From: Cryptomeria japonica
Lineage: Eukaryota > Streptophyta > Pinopsida > Cupressales > Cupressaceae
Assembly: GCF_030272615.1 (NCBI RefSeq)
Contig: NC_081409.1
Coordinates: 208,861,190 to 208,925,189, forward strand
Length of the DNA: 64,000 nucleotides
Direction of reading: 5' to 3'
Under the pieces are notes generated by a model. It ran no database searches, had not been told where the DNA came from, and saw only the letters and a program-made list of their open reading frames with translations. Shown piece by piece: positions 22,250-32,889 of this stretch; positions within the stretch are counted from its first letter, which is position 1, and the number at the start of each line of letters is the position of its first letter. The position numbers and the translations under genes are program-made.

Positions 22250-24770
22250 TGGTCCTGAATCCCAGTTATATGGTCCCATATTCACACTGGGAATATTTTA
22301 GATTTGGTACATACTGATCTCTGTGGCCCTATGAGAACAAAGAGTTATTACAGTGATAGGTATTTCATGATCTTCATCGATGACTATTCTAAAAAATCAG
22401 AAGCATTTAGTAAATTTAAATCATTTAAAGCTCTGGTTGAGAAGGAAATCGGTAAGAACTTGAAGTGTATAAGATCAGACCGAGGAGGTGAATTCACATC
22501 TGATGAATTTGTTAAGTATTGTGATGAACAGGGTATAAAGAGACAGATGTCTACTATGAGAACGCCACAACAGAATGGCATAGCAGAAAGGATGAACAGA
22601 ACAATAGTTGAAGCTGCAAGAACCATGTTATTGTAGGGTAATGTATCCAAAATATTTTGGAGAGAAGCAGTCAATACTGTTGTATACACTCTAAACTGGG
22701 TACTGGTAAAGAGAGGTAACAATAAGACACCCTATGAGCTATGGTATGGAAAAACCCCTTGTGTAAGTTATTTAAAAAAATTTGGAAGTCAATGTTTTAT
22801 TAAGAGAGATAACTACACTGATAAATTTGATACTAAATTTGATGAGGGAATTTTTCTTGGTTACTCTTCTAAGAGTAAGGCATATAAATGTTACAATAAG
22901 AGAACTAAAAAATTGTTGGAAGTGCTAATGTAAAAGTTGATGATCTATCTGACAAGTATGAAGGTACAAGTAGATCAGAACCTGAAAAGGATGATAATGC
23001 GGAAGAGTTTGTGATCATTGAACCAGAGGCAAAGAATAATGAAGAACTGGCAAATGCAAATTAGATGCTCAACCAGTAAGCAATGACAATGAGGAAGAAG
23101 ATGAAGAACCGGATGCAGAAGATGTAGAACCGACACAGGCAATACCTAGATATGTCAGACTAAATCATTCACAAGAGCAGATAATTGGTGTTAAGAATGT
23201 AGGTGTACAAACCATGACAAATATCTGAGAAAACTTGTGTTTGATATCTACAATTGAACCCAAGATAGTTAAGGAAGCACTAAAGGATGATGATTGGGTG
23301 AATGCAATGAATGAAGAATTAGATCAGATTGAGAAGAATCAAACATGATCACTTGCTCCTAGACTGGAGGATAAGAATGTAATTGGAACAAAATGGGTCT
23401 TTAGGAATAAATTGGATGAAGAAGGAAAGATTGTAAGAAACAAGGCAAGGTTGGTCTGCAAAGGGTATGCTCAAGAGGAAGGTGAGGATTATGGTGAAAC
23501 ATTTGCACCTTTTTCTAGATTAGAAAGAGTAAGGATGTTGTTGGAATTTGCTTCATATAAGGGATTCAAAGTTTACCAAATGGATGTCAACTCAGCCTTT
23601 CTAAATGGGATTCTAGAAGAAGAACTATACATTGAACATCTAGATGGATTTTCCTTGACCGATGATAAGGACATGGTGTGTAAATTACACAAAGCACTAT
23701 ATGGTCTAAAGCAGGCATCGAGAGCATGGTATGAGAGGTTACATGCACATTTGATCAAAATTGGATTCCAACGCACTAGCGAAGACATCGACATTTATTT
23801 GAATATTGATGGAGACAAGATGCTGATAGCAGAAGTGTTTGTAGATGAGATAATTTTTGGTGGAAATGATGATATGTGTATGAATTTTGCTAATATAATG
23901 AAAAAGGAATTTGAAATGTCTCTAATTGGTGAAATGATGTTCTTTATTGGCTTACAGGTCCAACAACTGGATGGTGGTATCTTTATTTTTCAAACCAAGT
24001 ATATCAAAGAGGTGTTGAAGACTTTTAGCATGGAAGACTACAAACTAATAGGAACACCAATGGTGACAGGCTGCAAGTTGTCAAAGGAAGATGAATCCCC
24101 TATTGTTAGTGAAAAAGAGTATAGATCTATGATTGGAAAGTTGCGCTATGTTGTCCATAGCAGACCGGATATTGCTCATGTTGTTGGACTAGTCGCTAGA
24201 TTTCAAAAATAGCCTAAGGAGAGTCACACGGTGCCTATGAAGAGAATTTTTCGGTATCTCAAAGGCATAGTAGACTATGGTTTATGGTATCCCTATAAAG
24301 GAGATTTTACTTTGGATGTCTTTACTGATGCTGATTGGGCAGGTAATGTGGATGATCGGAAAAACACAACTGGTGGAGCTTTTCGACTAGGAGGAAGATT
24401 AGTGGCATGGATGAGCAAAAACCAAACATGTGTTTCTCAATCTACAACTGAAGCAGAGTATGTAGCTGCATCCTTGAATTGCACGTAGACAATATTGACG
24501 AGACATGTGCTAGAAGGATTCAAGATAGATATGTCTAAACCAATGACTATGTATTGTGATAATACAAGTGCAATAAACATTTCTAAGAATCCTATACTTC
24601 ATTCCAGAACCAAGCACATTGATTTGAAGTATCACTTCCTAAGGGAAAGAGTTCAAGAAGGTGAAGATGGAATATGTGAAGAGTAAAGATCAGTTAGCTG
24701 ATATCTTTACTAAGCCCTTACCGAAGGCTACCTTGAGTTTCTTAGAGATAAATTAGGGGTTAAACCCCTA
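22250..24770 (+). pseudogene. Copia pol remnant (integrase, RT, RNase H)
   Basis: The integrase core keeps HTDLCGP, IRSDRGGEF and PQQNGIAERMNRT, so all three acidic residues are present, but about eight codons are lost after FIDDYS. A TAG stop follows at 22634, a frameshift at about 22918, and stops near 23064, 23226 and 23347. RT is open at 23412-24212 with VCKGYAQ, QMDVNSAFLNG, ALYGLKQASRAWYERL and SRPDIAH. The catalytic YVDD is changed to FVDE, which should abolish polymerase activity. RNase H (24231-24750) keeps DADWAG, STTEAEY and RTKHIDLKYHF, with stops at 24210 and 24486 and a shift near 24660 before the usual LADIFTKPL ending. Most stops fit CAG to TAG or TGG to TGA changes. It is in all likelihood not translated. 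Confidence 0.9.
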
Positions 24771-25189
24771 CACTGGAAGAACTAGGATGATGGAGATCCA
24801 TCAATCTTGTGTATTTCATGTTTATTTTTCACTAAGGATTGATGAAGGTGTAGGCTACTCCTTTGGAGGAGCAAGTCTAATGTAAAGTTTTGATTTAATG
24901 CTCTGTTATAATTTTTCTGATTTGAGTAGTAGAGATGATGGAAGAGGCATCAACAGAATTGAAGATAAGTGATTGATGCATTTACATCTTTGGCATTGTA
25001 GTCAAAGGGAGAGAGGAAAAGAAAAGAAATCAGACATGGGAGAAGAGAAAAGATCATATTGAGAGAAGCATTGGTTGAGGGGGAGATGTCAAAAGGAGGA
25101 GAACTGACAGATGATGTGATATTGGCAAGAAAGTTGTAGATGATGATGTTGCTTTGATTGTATATCTAATTAGTGTTCCCATCAACGCC

Positions 25190-25200
25190 AAAGGGGAATA
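25190..25200 (+). other. Polypurine tract of the Copia element
   Basis: AAAGGGGAATA lies one base before the LTR start TGTTGGCATT at 25202. It is the expected plus-strand primer site; a second purine-rich run, GAGGGGGAGA, is near 25078. Confidence 0.75.
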
Positions 25201-25201
25201 T

Positions 25202-26924
25202 TGTTGGCATTTGGCATAACTGATGCAGATGAGGCAATGCAGTAGAAGATGGATGATTGCACCAGTAAAGGATAGAAGTCTATTTGTGATGAAGAGGTTG
25301 AGATTCTATGAATAGATGACATGATCAGTTATTTGTGTTGTCATCGATGGCAACCGATGTCAAATGATGTTCCTGATGTTCTTGATGTTTTTTATTGTCA
25401 TCTTAGTGATTTAGTTTACTGGAAGACATGGTTTATAGGAAGAGAGCTAAAGTCTGTGAAATGGGACTTTAACCAATAAAGTAGAGATGTTTTGATTGAA
25501 TCGGTCGATCGGTGATGTTTGGTGATTTGCGGTTTAGATGGTGAACTTGTATCATGAAAAGGTGTATCTGACCGAAACCAGAACTTGTGAAGATTATCAG
25601 AAGGTGTGTATCAAATTTTTGATGAAGTTTTGCTAAGGTTTTAGTAGGGTTTAAGACCGGTGAAGAAATCATCAAACCCGTAGTGATTTCTGTTATGACG
25701 GTGATCGACAACGAGTCTACATGAAGTTAGTAGCATGACACAACCCACGTGAAAATATTTAATTGTTGTTTTGGCACGATTCAAGGAAGAATTTCTTGGG
25801 AATCAACCAAACACTTAGTAGAGTATTTTGAGGGTTTAACTTTGGTACAGATTGGATTTTCGTGATGGGTTACGATCAACCAATGGTTGATATTCCATTA
25901 TAATTTGTTGTAAAAATCTATATATCGATCTGTGATGATCTTATGATTTGTATTGAAAATTCATGATGTAATTAGGGTATGGTGGTCGACCTAGTTGAGA
26001 TGGCTATTTAGGATGACACAGCTGATGTTTATTGTGTCGGTGGTCTTAGAGAATGTGTTAAGTCATCCAAGTTAAGTGTAAGATCTTCCTGAGAGTTGCA
26101 GATTGTTGTGTGTAAATGGATCTGATCAAGCAAGTAAAGAAGTGCAAGTAACAGATCATTCTTTCACTATTGTTCCCTAATAGTTGCAGCAGGTTAAATC
26201 CCTTAACCGGGTAGGTCCTAATAGGCCTTAAACATTTAAGTCCCCTAACAGGGCAGCTCTCAAAAGAGTGTTAAATCCTCTCACAAGGTTTATCCTAACA
26301 GATCATCAAGCTCCTAATCGGGCTGCTAGGAAAATCCCTTAACCGAGTGACTTCTAACAGGGTCTGCTCCTAACTGGGCGTATTGTAAGCTCCTAACAAG
26401 ACTAAGATCCTAAGAAGGAGTACTTCAAAAGAGAAAAAATATTTGTGGGTGCCAACTCCCATCGTGGTTTTTCCCTATTTGGGTTTCCACGTCAAAAACT
26501 TATGGTGTTCATATGTGGAATGTTTTTCATGTGGTGTTCTTGTTTATGTTTCATTTCATGCATTATCTCTGAGACACGGATTATGATGTTTTATCATAAG
26601 TTTATCAGAGGTTACCGGTACTGATAAGGAGTTGTTTGTGAAAGTATTTGATCTAATTGATAAGGTTAATGAGTTGGTAAATGATCAAGTTTATATGATT
26701 GCTTTGGTGGTGAAAGTATTGATTGATGTGGTAAATGATTTGATTAATGTGTTAAGTAAATCTAATAAAGAGGTTGTTAGATCCGATTAAAGAAGTTGAG
26801 ATATTTGTTAAATGTTTTTTAGATCTGATATAAGTTTGATTTTGGGTTTAAAATTTCAATTGGTCTTCATACTTATTCACCCCCCCCCCCCCTCAGTATT
26901 AACTGGATCCTCATAGGATTAACA
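25202..26924 (+). mobile_element. 3' LTR of the Copia element, 1.7 kb
   Basis: It starts TGTTGGCATTTGGC directly after the polypurine tract. Near 26455 it carries TCGTGGTTTTTCCC then TGGGTTTCCACGTC, a hallmark of plant Copia LTR 3' ends. It finishes with a C run, CTCAGTATTAACTGG and ...ATTAACA at 26924. The next base begins sequence belonging to a gypsy-type LTR, so this LTR abuts or interrupts the neighbouring element. Confidence 0.8.
26880..26892. repeat. Poly-C run, 13 bases
   Basis: C run about 30 bases before the end of the Copia 3' LTR, the usual C-rich position before the CTCAG...CA terminus in this LTR class. Confidence 0.85.
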
Positions 26925-27260
26925 AAATCAACCAATTTTTGGGGGTTAGCTCTAAAATCATCATAGATTTCATCCCTGAAATTTTTTGAAAAAGTTGGGC
27001 GGACCATGTGCAACTTCAACATGGTCCTTGGATTTTTTCCCAAAATTTCAGGAGGCTGTTATGATTGTATTTAATTGCTTAAATCCAAAAAATTGGATGA
27101 TTTTGACGAATTTTGATTCCTCTAAAATAAAAAATGCTCACAAATTCAACATCACAACTTTCAAGAAAAAATTTAAAATTAAGTAGTTAATTGTAATCTG
27201 CCCTGATTTTAAATTTTTTGTCAATTTTAATTTCAAAGTTAAGTGGTATCCCATAGCCCC
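26925..27260 (+). mobile_element. Remnant of the 5' LTR of the gypsy-type element
   Basis: GGACCATGTGCAACTTCAAC then ATGGTCC and AAAATTTCAGGAGGCT matches the corresponding stretch of the 3' LTR near 32500-32560 (CTTTCAACATGGTCC, AAATTTACAAGGGGGCT) and the related LTRs at 42371-42450 and 49380-49420 (inverted). Only the 3' part of the LTR survives. The LTR/leader boundary before gag is not clear; a TGGTATCCCATAGCC stretch at 27243 could be a decayed primer site. Confidence 0.55.
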
Positions 27261-27509
27261 TAATTTTAAAATTTCAAAACATTATTTTGGAAATTGTGTC
27301 ATTTCTTCCTTCAACAAAGTTCAAACCGTATAATCATCATTTGTGCATTATTCAATTTTGCAAACTCTGTTCCCCAAATTCAAAACTCAAATTTAAAATT
27401 CAAATTTTCCCTCTAGTGCATGATTTTTACCACTATTAGTCCTACCTATCCTATCCCCATTAAACGAAGCATTATAATTAAGGCTTCCTAAGGTTTAATT
27501 CTTAGCGAG

Positions 27510-30500
27510 ATGGAGCCTAATTTGGGTGACTTCTTCAATGAGGATAATGTTAATTCTTCTCATCCTAATAACATCCCTGTCTACCCAATTGATGATTCCA
27601 ATGATGAAGAAGAAGCTTTGACTAGAGTTTCCATAGATCAACTTTCAAAATTGGATAATCAATTTGACAACTTTCAACAATGGATGTCCCAAGAATATCC
27701 TAGTAGTGAAGCTCTTCCTTTAATTGAAGGTCTAAAATGCCTGATTCAAAGTGATAAGAATTGAATTGATATATTGTGTGGCATTTCTCACATTGTTGAT
27801 TCTAATGTCATGCCTATACAGAGTTGTGCTGATAACTTAGGCTATTCACAACCTCCTACACAAGTCAATCATTTTATTCCTTTGGCCACTTCAATGACTA
27901 GTATTCCTACTTTCACTTCAAACATCATGACTACATCAACTCAAGATGTTAGACCTACAACCATTAGTCATGGGGGCAATCCCTCTTCTTCATTCAATCC
28001 TCCATATTTATCTATGCCTTCCATGAGTATTCCTATTGTCTCTCAACCAATCAATGTGACACAAGGAGGCAATTCATCCAATCATTCTATCCCTCCTTTT
28101 AGTGTCCCATTTCCTACTCAATCATCACCTATGCCTACTTACCATAGTGTTCCACCACCTTATTCTCAATCAATGCCTTCTTTCAATAACATCACACCAC
28201 CTTCTCAATCAAACATGTCTAACATAAATTCTTCGATTGAAGCAACCATTAATAGCCTTGCCCAAATTGTGTCATCATTGCAACAACAAATTGCTTTTAT
28301 GAGTCAATCCAAGTTTAGTTTGCCTACATTTGATGTTGCAAGCCCTCTTTCTCTTGATATTGTTAGAGTTGTCCCTCCTAAACACGTTGAAGTCCCTCAT
28401 TTGGGACTCTATAATGGAAAAGATGATCCTTTAACACATGTCAAGACATTCCAAACTTTGTGTGTTGACTTTGCTTATGATCAAAGATTGCTTGCCAAAC
28501 TATTTACTAGAACACTAAGAGATAAGACTTTACAATGGTATTGCTCTTTGCCTTCCTATTCTATTACTTCTTTTCAACAATTAGAAAATGCTTTTATTCA
28601 ACAATTTCAAAACAACATAGGTCCTAAAATCACTTTGACTGATTTAATGCATTGTAAACAAGGTGTTAAAGAAAAAGTGACTGATTTCATTGGTAGATAT
28701 AAGCATCTGTATTCTCAAATTTCTTTTTCAGTGCCTGATAATTATATTCAAATAATTTTCATTTTTAATTTGCAAAAAGACATTAGGGACAAACTTCTCC
28801 TTTCTGAGTTTACTTCCTTTCCACAGTTGTGCGCAACACTTCACAATTATCAACTGGTTGTGAGTCAACTAGAGCAATCTACTCCTATGACTCCAAGTGA
28901 TAAGGGTAAAAGTGCTCAACAATCATTTGCGAAGTTCAAACCGAATAAAGGCTTCATCAAATTTGATGACACCATCAACAACAACAATGTGAATGCTACA
29001 ATAGGTTTGCCTCCTATTTTTAAATTTTTTAGAAGAAAAAGAAAATTTACTCCTTTGAATGAATCTTAACATAGCATTATGTCTTAGTTGTTACAGAGAA
29101 ATGTTATCACTTCCTCAAATAAAACCAATTGACCCTTCTAAGGCAGCCTCACCTTACTTTAATACTAATTTTTTTTTGTCAATTTATCGTCAACCTGGTC
29201 ATGATACTGAGAAATGTTTTGCATTAAAAAGTAAAATTCGAGACTTGATTGATAATAATACTATATTTGTGGCAAGTGTGGATGATAAAGGAAACAAATC
29301 AATAGCTCCTCCTAATCAAAATCTTAATATTTTTACTGATCCTTTACCCTCTCATACCTCTAACATGATTGAGACTGAACATAGCTCTTTCTCTCCCTCT
29401 GATCTTACTACCATGGCTCCAAATTTGTTTAATATGGTAGAGAAGCAAGAAACACCTAAGGATTCATGTATCACATTTGACCCTAGTGAAACCATTAGAG
29501 CACCTGATGGACCTTTCTACATAGTTGAAAAGATTTAGGATAAACCTTGTCATGGTGTGCTTATCAATCCCTCTTGAATGGTTAATGTCATCACTAAGGA
29601 GTATCTTTTCACTTTATGTTTGCATAAACTAATCTATGATGATACTAATATGATCATTAAGTTATTTGATGGATTTTCTTGTCCTACCGTTGGTTTTATC
29701 ACACTCCCTATTGAGGTTCAAACTAAATCTATAGATGTGAACTTAGTTATCATTCCTTCATCTGAGCAATTTTGTGTGAAGTTAGGTTACCCTTGGCTAT
29801 CTTCCATGAAGGCTATTGCCTCTCCAATCCATAAATGTTTTAAACTTCCCCACAATGAAGAAATCATAACTGTTAACCATAGCTTATTTCGACCAGCCGA
29901 AAGAAGCTCAGGTGTTCCTATTGATTACTTTTGGCCTCAATAATTTCAATCTCTTCCACCGAGAAGTGATGGTCTCTTTCAATATTATCAGAAATGGAAG
30001 AAAGATATGATCTTATCCTTGAACCAACCTAGAACTCCAACACTTGATATTCCCATCATTCTTGAAGATGAAGTTCTTCCTCTAACGGATAGAACTAATC
30101 TTCCTCCTAATGAAGATTCCCAACCTATTCCTATGGATGAAACTATACCTTCTCCTAAGAAGAGCAATAATATTCCTCCTAAGGTTAGACCTATACCCCC
30201 TCCTCATGATGGACTTGGTCTCCTTCCTACACCAAACATTCCTCCTTTATATGGCACAATTCTGCCTCCTTGCTCTTATAGAGAGAAGAAACCCGCCTCT
30301 CCTCTTGTTCAACATAAGAGACCTCAACCTAAACCTCCAACTACCAAAGATGAGAATATTTTTCCTTCAACAAATATTCCTCCTTTCATAAATATTTATC
30401 CTTCTTCTCAACCTTCCGCTAAGACTCGACGAAATCGTTGTGTGAGAGATCTCTAACGAAAATGTCATGCCAGAGCTCGTGAAGCTATTTCTCAAACTAT

Positions 30501-30933
30501 TCAATCTCCCAAAACACCAACAGTTTACATGATTCCCTTTTCTCCTAAACAAGATGTTGAACCTAAATCTCCAAATCATAGGTTGTAGAAAACATGCAAT
30601 GGTTTTACTTCTATTCATGTTAGAGATCCTCTTTCTATAAATCTTGATGAAGAAATAGGTGAAAATGTAATTCATGATGGCAATGCAACTCCTAATGCTT
30701 CTCATAGTGAATATGAATATGTGAATGTTGACAAACATTTATCTGCAGAATTTTCCAAAGCCTTAATCCTAGCTCCTAGAATTGAACAAAGTGAATTAGC
30801 ACATGGGCCTAGTCCTTATTTGGATCTTGTGATAGCTCCATCTATTGTGCTCGATGTCGCTCCTCTGGTGTGTTTCCCGCCTTCTCGAAATAGTGATCAA
30901 CAAGATCGAGAGGTGGATGTCATGCTGGAATAG
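27510..30933 (+). pseudogene. Gag-protease frame of the gypsy-type element
   Basis: It starts at ATG 27510 (MEPNLGDFFNE). A Pro/Ser/Gln-rich N-terminal part is followed by a Retrotrans_gag-like domain at about 28370-28890 (VPHLGLYNGKDDPLTHVKTF, LQWYCSLP, FQQLENAFIQQF, FIGRYKHLY). Next is a degraded knuckle (YRQPGHDTEKCFALK, 29188-29235), an aspartic-protease-like part at about 29540-29900 (LGYPWLSSMKAIASPIHKC) and a Pro-rich C-terminal part. The reading phase is constant from 27510 to about 29095, then shifts once and continues to 30933. Stops at 27762, 29067, 29536, 29575, 29941, 30454 and 30586 interrupt it. The protease active-site DSG/DTG is not recognisable. Nothing RT-like follows. Confidence 0.8.
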
Positions 30934-31684
30934 CTACATTAGCACCATAGATCATCTACCTCTCTCTCTTTTCTTTCTCTTTTGTGACCATTCTTCTATG
31001 TGTATCCTTGTTCTTCTATTTGTTGTCCCTAGTAATGTTTACTTGAGGATGATGCAAAGCATTGAGATCTCTTTTGGTCTCTTTTATGTTGACTCAAAAG
31101 ACACCTGTGTTCCTTTCTTCCAAGGTAGTTTCCTTTCAGGGAATTACAACTATTCTATGCATATATATACATGATATACATGAGTTATCATACAACATAC
31201 TGACCTCGAGGAAAGAAAAACTACATCATTCTTTGTGTTATGTGTTCATTATCATTGGGTTTATTCCTTGATTGGGGGCTAAATCGTTGTGATAACGTGA
31301 TCCATCTCTCTCTCTCTCTCTTGTGGGTGTATCCAACCTTAAAGAAATCACTCCCGATAAGGCATGCACGATCGCTTTAACGTGGGGGCATACACTTTGC
31401 TCATATTTTCCTTCTTGATACTTAAAAGTTACTTAGTGAACTTGACCTTACATTGTAATTTTTTGGTATCCTTTCTTTTTCATGACTCATAGTGAGGGGA
31501 ACCTTACTACTTGCAGTCATGGTTCCTCCCTTTTGATCTTCCCTTTTATTTTGTCAATCGAAGTTGTAAGATCCTTAGTCCACCGGGGGCTTGGAGTATC
31601 TTGCCTCCTTGACATGGTGAAAGTCTTCCAATCTTGTTTCCTTGTACTTTACTGGTAGTATTGGTGTATGCTTATACTCCCGCT
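30934..31684 (+). other. Non-coding 3' internal region of the gypsy element
   Basis: Between the last gag-protease stop and the polypurine tract there is no RT or integrase motif in any frame; short frames here are without domain content. A (TC)n run lies at 31305-31321. Confidence 0.6.
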
Positions 31685-31699
31685 AAAGTGGGGGCTAAA
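31685..31699 (+). other. Polypurine tract of the gypsy-type element
   Basis: AAAGTGGGGGCTAAA sits immediately before the LTR start TGTAACGTC. The same tract, GTGGGGGCTAAA, precedes the related LTR at 43244 on the minus strand, tying the two elements to one family. Confidence 0.85.
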
Positions 31700-32780
31700 T
31701 GTAACGTCATAAAATTGTGACCTTGCACCTTTCGACCGCATTTGGGTCTTCACATTGGTGAAATGAATCCCTAAGCCTGATTGGAGACTCGAGATATGCT
31801 CACATTACTTGAAACATGCATTTCCTTGCATCCTGCACTTTCCTCCTGTACTTCTTGTCCTGGATTAGGGCAGGACAGGGGCGTGGCTCCCATGTCCTTG
31901 CCCTATTTTGGGCCCCCTCCACTTAGGTCCTACATTGGGCTTGTCAATGAGAAGCAGGAAAAAGGTTTTCTATGTCGACCTGAGACAGAAAATTAGTGAT
32001 AAACCCTAATTGGCAAGTACATAAGGAGTGTTTTCCCCTCTCAGTTACATAAGTACAATATAAGTTCAATAAGAAAAAGTAAGGAGAACAAGCATTATAG
32101 TCATTCAAGCATTCCTTTCAAGCATTGAGCATCTCAAGTATCCTTTCAAGGCTAGGTGTTGAATTCAAGTCATGGATTCAACCATTGAAGAGGAGATCCC
32201 TATCAACACTCAAAGCATTCAATTCTACATATCCTTTCAAACAACTGTATCAACATTTCAATTGCATCCTCTCTTGAGGTTAATTCTATTTCAATCATTT
32301 ACTTTCATTTACTTGCAAGTAATTTTCATCATTTGGTTAATTCCAAATTTGGGGTTTGACCTAAAGGCAAACCCCCAATCCCAATGACATTTCCTCTCTT
32401 TTTTGTGTGTAGGTTCCACGTGTGTAGCTGTATTTGCATATTTAGGCTTCATTCTTAGAGACAAATAAACCCTTTTAGGCGTGTGGATTTTTTGGAGGAT
32501 TGAGTACACTTTCAACATGGTCCCAACAAATTTCACTCAAATTTACAAGGGGGCTCCGTCTCGACATTTCATTGCTAATTATAGGTGCACAACTTCATCT
32601 AGCATTTTTGTCTCAAGTTATAATCATTTCTTTGTTGTCTTTACACTTAGTCTCAATTCTCTTAATTCATCATATCCATTCTAAAAGAGGGGTTACTTTT
32701 ACTTTCCAAATTCACTGTCAATTCACTTAGCATTCAATCTCTTTCCATTGATATTGGATCTAGTGAATTCAAACCCCCTC
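31700..32780 (+). mobile_element. 3' LTR of the gypsy-type element
   Basis: It starts TGTAACGTCATAAAATTG after the polypurine tract. It contains repeated CAAGCATT phrases (32105-32160), GGGGTTTGACCTAAAGGCAA (32352) and ACTTTCAACATGGTCC (32508), collinear with the reverse complements of the LTRs at 42071-43244, 49046-51122 and 6480-7480. The right terminus is uncertain, somewhere between 32780 and 32890. Confidence 0.75.
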
Positions 32781-32889
32781 TTTTAAATGTAATGTGTGAA
32801 AGATGCTAAAGAGGATCCTTTGTGAAAGTTTCACTCCATTCTTGAGGAGGGTAAAACTTTCCACTTGATCCCCTCCTCCCTTTTTCACC

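Larger units (their letters stand above)
22250..26924 (+). mobile_element. Copia retrotransposon, 5'-truncated, decayed
   Basis: Order on the plus strand is integrase, reverse transcriptase, RNase H, polypurine tract, 3' LTR: Ty1/copia order with integrase before RT. Gag, protease and the 5' LTR are missing; recognisable sequence begins inside integrase about 170 bases after the satellite tail. The 3' LTR is about 1.7 kb. The element is disabled by stops and frameshifts. Confidence 0.85.
26925..32880 (+). mobile_element. Ty3/gypsy-type gag-protease element without RT
   Basis: A partial 5' LTR, a long gag-protease frame, a polypurine tract and a 3' LTR lie in order. No reverse transcriptase, RNase H or integrase motif occurs anywhere between gag and the polypurine tract, so it was non-autonomous and presumably mobilised by a related full element. 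The 5' LTR is cut at 26924 by the neighbouring Copia LTR. The right end of the 3' LTR runs into a truncated Copia and is placed only to within about 100 bases. Confidence 0.75.

Noticed and set aside
22384-22722. 112-codon minus-strand frame
   Set aside because: It is the antisense shadow of the Copia integrase, whose conserved motifs are on the plus strand.
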